A stretch of DNA of 64,000 nucleotides from Gari tellinella (Eukaryota > Mollusca > Bivalvia > Cardiida > Psammobiidae): NCBI GenBank assembly GCA_922989275.2, contig OV277857.1, positions 6,200,001 to 6,264,000 of the forward strand, given 5' to 3'. A program made the translations under genes and the position numbers. Under the pieces are notes generated by a model that saw only the letters and a program-made list of their open reading frames with translations, ran no database searches and was not told the DNA's origin. This document shows, piece after piece, positions 63,922 to 64,000 of the stretch (the stretch's first letter is position 1; every line of letters starts with the position of its first letter).

Positions 63922-64000
63922 CCCTTTACTCTGTAGAGACACATTTTTATGCCTTTAATTTATTTCTCTGCTGAAGAAAAATAGTTCTACTTTTTTACAA
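63922..64000 (-). mobile_element. A-family MITE, runs off right edge
   Basis: TTAA 63918-63921; CCCTTTACTCTGTAGAGAC then the A right arm in reverse (GAAGAAAAATAGTTC). Confidence 0.8.

Larger units (their letters stand above)
308..64000 (-). other. Presumed long 5' intron (or intron plus upstream flank) of the Bcl11-like gene
   Basis: No second exon, and no minus-strand start resembling the MSRRKQ-type N-terminus of this family, was found by eye to the right of the acceptor. If the first exon lies beyond 64,000, the intron exceeds 63.7 kb, filled with MITEs and separated by non-repeat stretches of 0.3-1.5 kb. A short first exon or an alternative promoter inside the window cannot be excluded. 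Confidence 0.45.

Noticed and set aside
1..64000. CRISPR array
   Set aside because: The spaced repeats are long palindromic MITEs with TTAA, TA or 6-8 bp duplications at irregular spacing in a eukaryotic context, not short repeats with uniform spacers.

Overview
The window looks like a piece of a large, AT-rich animal nuclear genome, most likely a bivalve mollusc. It holds one recognisable coding exon, a molluscan 'pearl'-type Helitron-related element, a tRNA-derived SINE and very many short DNA transposons (MITEs). The species cannot be read from the sequence; a dreissenid mussel is only a guess.

Gene content. The only exon I can support is at the left edge on the minus strand (1-307). It encodes a CCHC zinc finger (C-x2-C-x14-H-x4-C, core [12 protein letters not shown]) followed by a low-complexity acidic tail, and matches the N-terminal finger of the BCL11A/BCL11B/Drosophila CG9650 transcription-factor family. 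A consensus splice acceptor sits at 308-310. I found no upstream exon in the other 63.7 kb, so the rest of the window is best read as the 5' intron of this Bcl11-like gene (transcribed right to left) or intron plus upstream flank. The other open reading frames are short and mostly run through repeats.

Repeats. I sorted the repeats into families with working names. A (about 244 bp, TTAA-flanked, ends CCC(A/T)TTACCCCATA, more than 50 whole, partial or nested copies; subtype A2 has AGCGCNTTT-type ends). B (243 bp, TTAA, ends CCCTTTGAACCC / GGAGGAAAGAG). C (about 215 bp, TTAA, ends CTCTTTGCATGC). D (about 193 bp, ends CAGGGCTCCAGATAA, 7-8 bp target duplications, hAT-like). E (palindrome with GCAGAAAGCTCC arms, several contexts). 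F (TACAGTCGAAC, TA target, Tc1/mariner/pogo-like). G (CAGGGGCCCGTTTCATAAAA). H (206 bp, TTAA, CCCTTAGCC). I (TACAGTGGAGAATC, TA target). J (255 bp, CAGGGCTGCCAT, 6-bp target duplications). K, O, M, N, P and L are less abundant. Nearly all families carry a long, near-perfect central palindrome.

Layout. 1-307 exon; 308-9,800 A/B/C/D/F/I/J/K copies and two minisatellites; 9,800-20,100 dense A/B/D; 20,100-31,200 mixed, with a tRNA-like element nested in an A copy (25,361-25,887); 31,200-44,700 mixed, with a pearl-like element (39,583-40,232), a SINE (about 39,340-39,510) and several longer non-repeat stretches; 44,700-64,000 again dense A/B/D, with nested F/A, D/E and A/A structures and an H copy inverted relative to the one at 24,152.

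The most unusual theme is modularity. The same few hairpin cores recur inside elements whose ends and target duplications belong to different transposon classes (TTAA, TA, 6-bp). That suggests the hairpin is a transferable module, not a private feature of each family. Family boundaries, orientation and counts were made by eye.
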